Below are positions 61,850 through 64,000 of a stretch of DNA of 64,000 nucleotides, one piece after another. Source of the stretch: Laccaria trichodermophora (lineage: Eukaryota > Basidiomycota > Agaricomycetes > Agaricales > Hydnangiaceae); the NCBI GenBank assembly GCA_018417955.1, contig JACTVC010000034.1, positions 124,001 through 188,000 on the forward strand. Reading direction: 5' to 3'. The position numbers were made by a program, and so were the translations under genes. Under the pieces are notes generated by a model, which was not told the origin of the DNA, did no database searches, and was given only the letters and a program-made list of their open reading frames with translations. The stretch's first letter is position 1; every line of letters starts with the position of its first letter.

Positions 61850-63500
61850 GGAATCACTCTGCCAGACTAAGCACTGCACATTGTTTCTGAAACACTCCAC
61901 TGGACTAAGCACCACACATTGCCTCTGCAAAAATGACACATATTGGAATGATCTGTTGGAAGAAGCTTCAATTTAATCTGCAAAAGTATTTGAGTACACC
62001 AGCAAGGCGATTCCTCTGCAAATATTGCTCCACTGGTTATATAATTTTTTTATGGTACACCGCCGGACCAACCACTGCACATTGACTCCGCAAACATAGA
62101 AAAAAAATTATAACGAAGTTTGACACATTTACACTGAAAAGATATCTAAGTACACAATACCTCTGCAAATATTGCCCCACCGGTGGTGTCATTTTTTATG
62201 ATATGCTGCTGGGCCAGCCACCGCAAATCGCCTCCGCATTTATATTGAAAATTTATAATAGTGTGTTAGAATACTTTTGACATGTTTATACTAAAAACAT
62301 ATTCAAGTACACGATACCTCCACAAATATTGCCCTGCCGGCGGTGTCATTTTTCATGATACACCGCCGGGCCAGCCACCGCAAATCGCCTCCGCTTTTAT
62401 ATTGAAAATTTATAATAGCCTGTTAGAATATTTTTGACATGTTTATACTAAAAACATATTTAAGTACATGATTCCACCGCAAATATTGCTTCGCCGGCGG
62501 TGTCATTTTTATGATACGCCGCTGGGCCAGCCACCGCAAATCGCCTCCGCTTTTATATTGAAAATTTATAATAGCCTGTTAAAATATTTTTGACATGTTT
62601 ATACTAAAAACATGTTTAAGTACACGATGCCACTGCAAATATTGCTTCGCCGGCGGTGTCATTTTTATGATACGCCGCCGGGCCAGCCACTGCAAATCGC
62701 CTCCGCTTTTATATTGAAAATTTATAATAGCCTGTTAAAATATTTTTGACATGTTTATACTAAAAACATGTTTAAGTACACAATGCCACTGCAAATATTG
62801 CTTCGCCGGCGGTGTCATTTTTTTATGATACGCCGCCGGACCAGCCACCGCAAGTCACCTCCGCATTTATATTGAAAACTTATAATAGCCTGTTAGAATA
62901 TTTACATCTTTACAGCTAAAAAGATATTTAAGTACACAATATCTCTGCAAATATTGCTTCGCCGGCGGTGTCATTTTTTTATTATACGCCGCCAGGCCAG
63001 CCACCGCAAATCGCCTCTGCTTTTATATTGAAAATTTATAATAGCATGTTAGAATATTTTTGACATGTTTACACCGAAAACATATTTAAGTACACAATGC
63101 CTCCACAAATATTGCTTCGCCGGCAGTGTCATTTTCTTTATGATACACCGCCGGACCAGCCACCACACATTGCCTCTGCTTTTATATCGAAAATTTATAA
63201 TGGCCTGTTAGGATGTGTTTGAGACATTCACACCAAAAACATATCTAAGTACACAATACCCCCGCAAATATTGCTCTGCCAGTGGTGTCATTTTCTTATG
63301 ATACTCCACCAGACCAGCCACTGCACATTGCCTCCACTTCCATCTTGAAAAATGTGTAATAGCCTGTTAGAATATATTTGACACATTTACCCTGAAAATA
63401 TATTTGAGTACACAATCCCTCTGCAAATATTGCTCTGCCGGCGGTGTCATTTCTTTATGATACTCCGTTGGACTACCCACCACATAGAACACCCTGCCAA
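61850..63500 (+). repeat. Tandem satellite, period ~158 bp, about ten units
   Basis: The motif GCCGGCGGTGTCATTTTT recurs near 62175, 62335, 62490, 62650, 62810, 62960, 63120, 63280 and 63435, with a degenerate unit near 62025. Between motifs lie GCCAGCCACCGCAAATCGCC, ATTGAAAATTTATAATAGCC and TTTAAGTACAC. In each unit CCGGCGGTGTCAT and ATGATACGCCGCCGG can pair as a hairpin around a T loop. Central units are most alike; flanking units show CpG-to-TpG/CpA changes. Confidence 0.85.
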
Positions 63501-64000
63501 GCAAAGCACTACACATTGCCCCAAAAACACCACCAATCTAATGGTCCTTCAAACTTTACCTGTGCACACTTTCTCTCAATATGAGCTCTGGCTCTGATAG
63601 CCAGAGATAACCAAGTATGCATTATACAGGACCAGAAAAGGGTGTTGCGGCAACAAGGATGGTTCGGCTATTTTGCTTGTTGCCAGGCAGGGACCATCAA
63701 AGTTTCAGTTTGTGCCTGAGACATTTCCAAATTGAGGTGATGCGCTTGGTGCATGGGCCCTCCGCCGCATGCAAACAGACCCTGCATCCCGACAAACAAC
63801 GACGTACTCACCCAATTTCAATCCATGTAACCTGAAAACCAGCCAGGTGATAGACCTCAATGCCATGGTAATTACCATGTTAAAATCTTCAAGAGATGTT
63901 TTGTTTTTGTCAACAAACACAGAAAAGAGGGTTTTATGTTGATAATCTCTATCAAACCTTGATTGCATTGTGGCATTACAACAAAAATCATCAAGACTTT
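63501..64000. other. No gene seen
   Basis: Short frames without domains. A near-palindrome GCCATGGTAATTACCATG lies at about 63861. Confidence 0.3.

Noticed and set aside
61850..63500. Possible CRISPR-like array
   Set aside because: Units are about 158 bp with no unique spacers, in a eukaryotic genome; this is a satellite.

Overview
The window looks like genomic DNA of a mushroom-forming basidiomycete (Agaricomycetes). Coding exons are separated by introns of about 40-75 nt with GT..AG ends, and the protein families are typical of that class: several F-box families, an NB-ARC/TPR NLR-like protein, a DUF6534-like membrane protein, MYND zinc fingers, a glyoxal oxidase relic, and DIRS and copia retrotransposons. 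I worked by eye and translation only; no search was run. Family names rest on recognised motifs.

Layout. 0-1.3 kb: the 3' end of a gene with an XPF/ERCC4-like fold and a helix-hairpin-helix. 1.5-4.4 kb: a ten-exon F-box protein with Cys-rich modules (copy 1). 4.6-5.6 kb: decayed copy of a coiled-coil gene. 5.8-7.2 and 10.6-11.6 kb: two members of a second F-box family. 8.46-11.08 kb is repeated in inverted orientation at 52.9-55.4 kb. 13.2-16.2 kb: a three-exon NLR-like gene whose large third exon is almost CpG-free. 16.2-25.2 kb: mostly CpG-poor DNA holding a decayed DIRS element, tandem repeats, and a third F-box copy split by a hAT-type MITE. 26.0-26.9 kb: intact copy of the coiled-coil gene.

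28.5-39.6 kb is a quieter island with a DUF6534-like membrane protein, the SNF1/AMPK alpha kinase, a DUF726 (TMCO4/Mil1-like) alpha/beta-hydrolase protein and a third-type F-box protein. 40-44.7 kb has a broken small gene, a MYND-type gene and F-box copy 2. 46.8-52.7 kb has two lineage-type unknown proteins; the second carries a 904-nt pyrimidine-rich intron. 55.4-58.1 kb is a 5'-truncated copia element with its 3' LTR, inserted in one arm of the inverted duplication. 59.3-60.4 kb is a glyoxal oxidase pseudogene, 60.9-61.5 kb a possible small gene, and 61.8-63.5 kb a satellite with a period of about 158 bp.

The main story is genome dynamics rather than a pathway. Gene blocks were duplicated, members decayed reciprocally, and CpG-to-TpG/CpA decay (as expected from cytosine methylation) marked the transposon-rich block. 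The NLR-like gene sits on the edge of that block, with two CpG-normal exons joined to one CpG-depleted but open exon.
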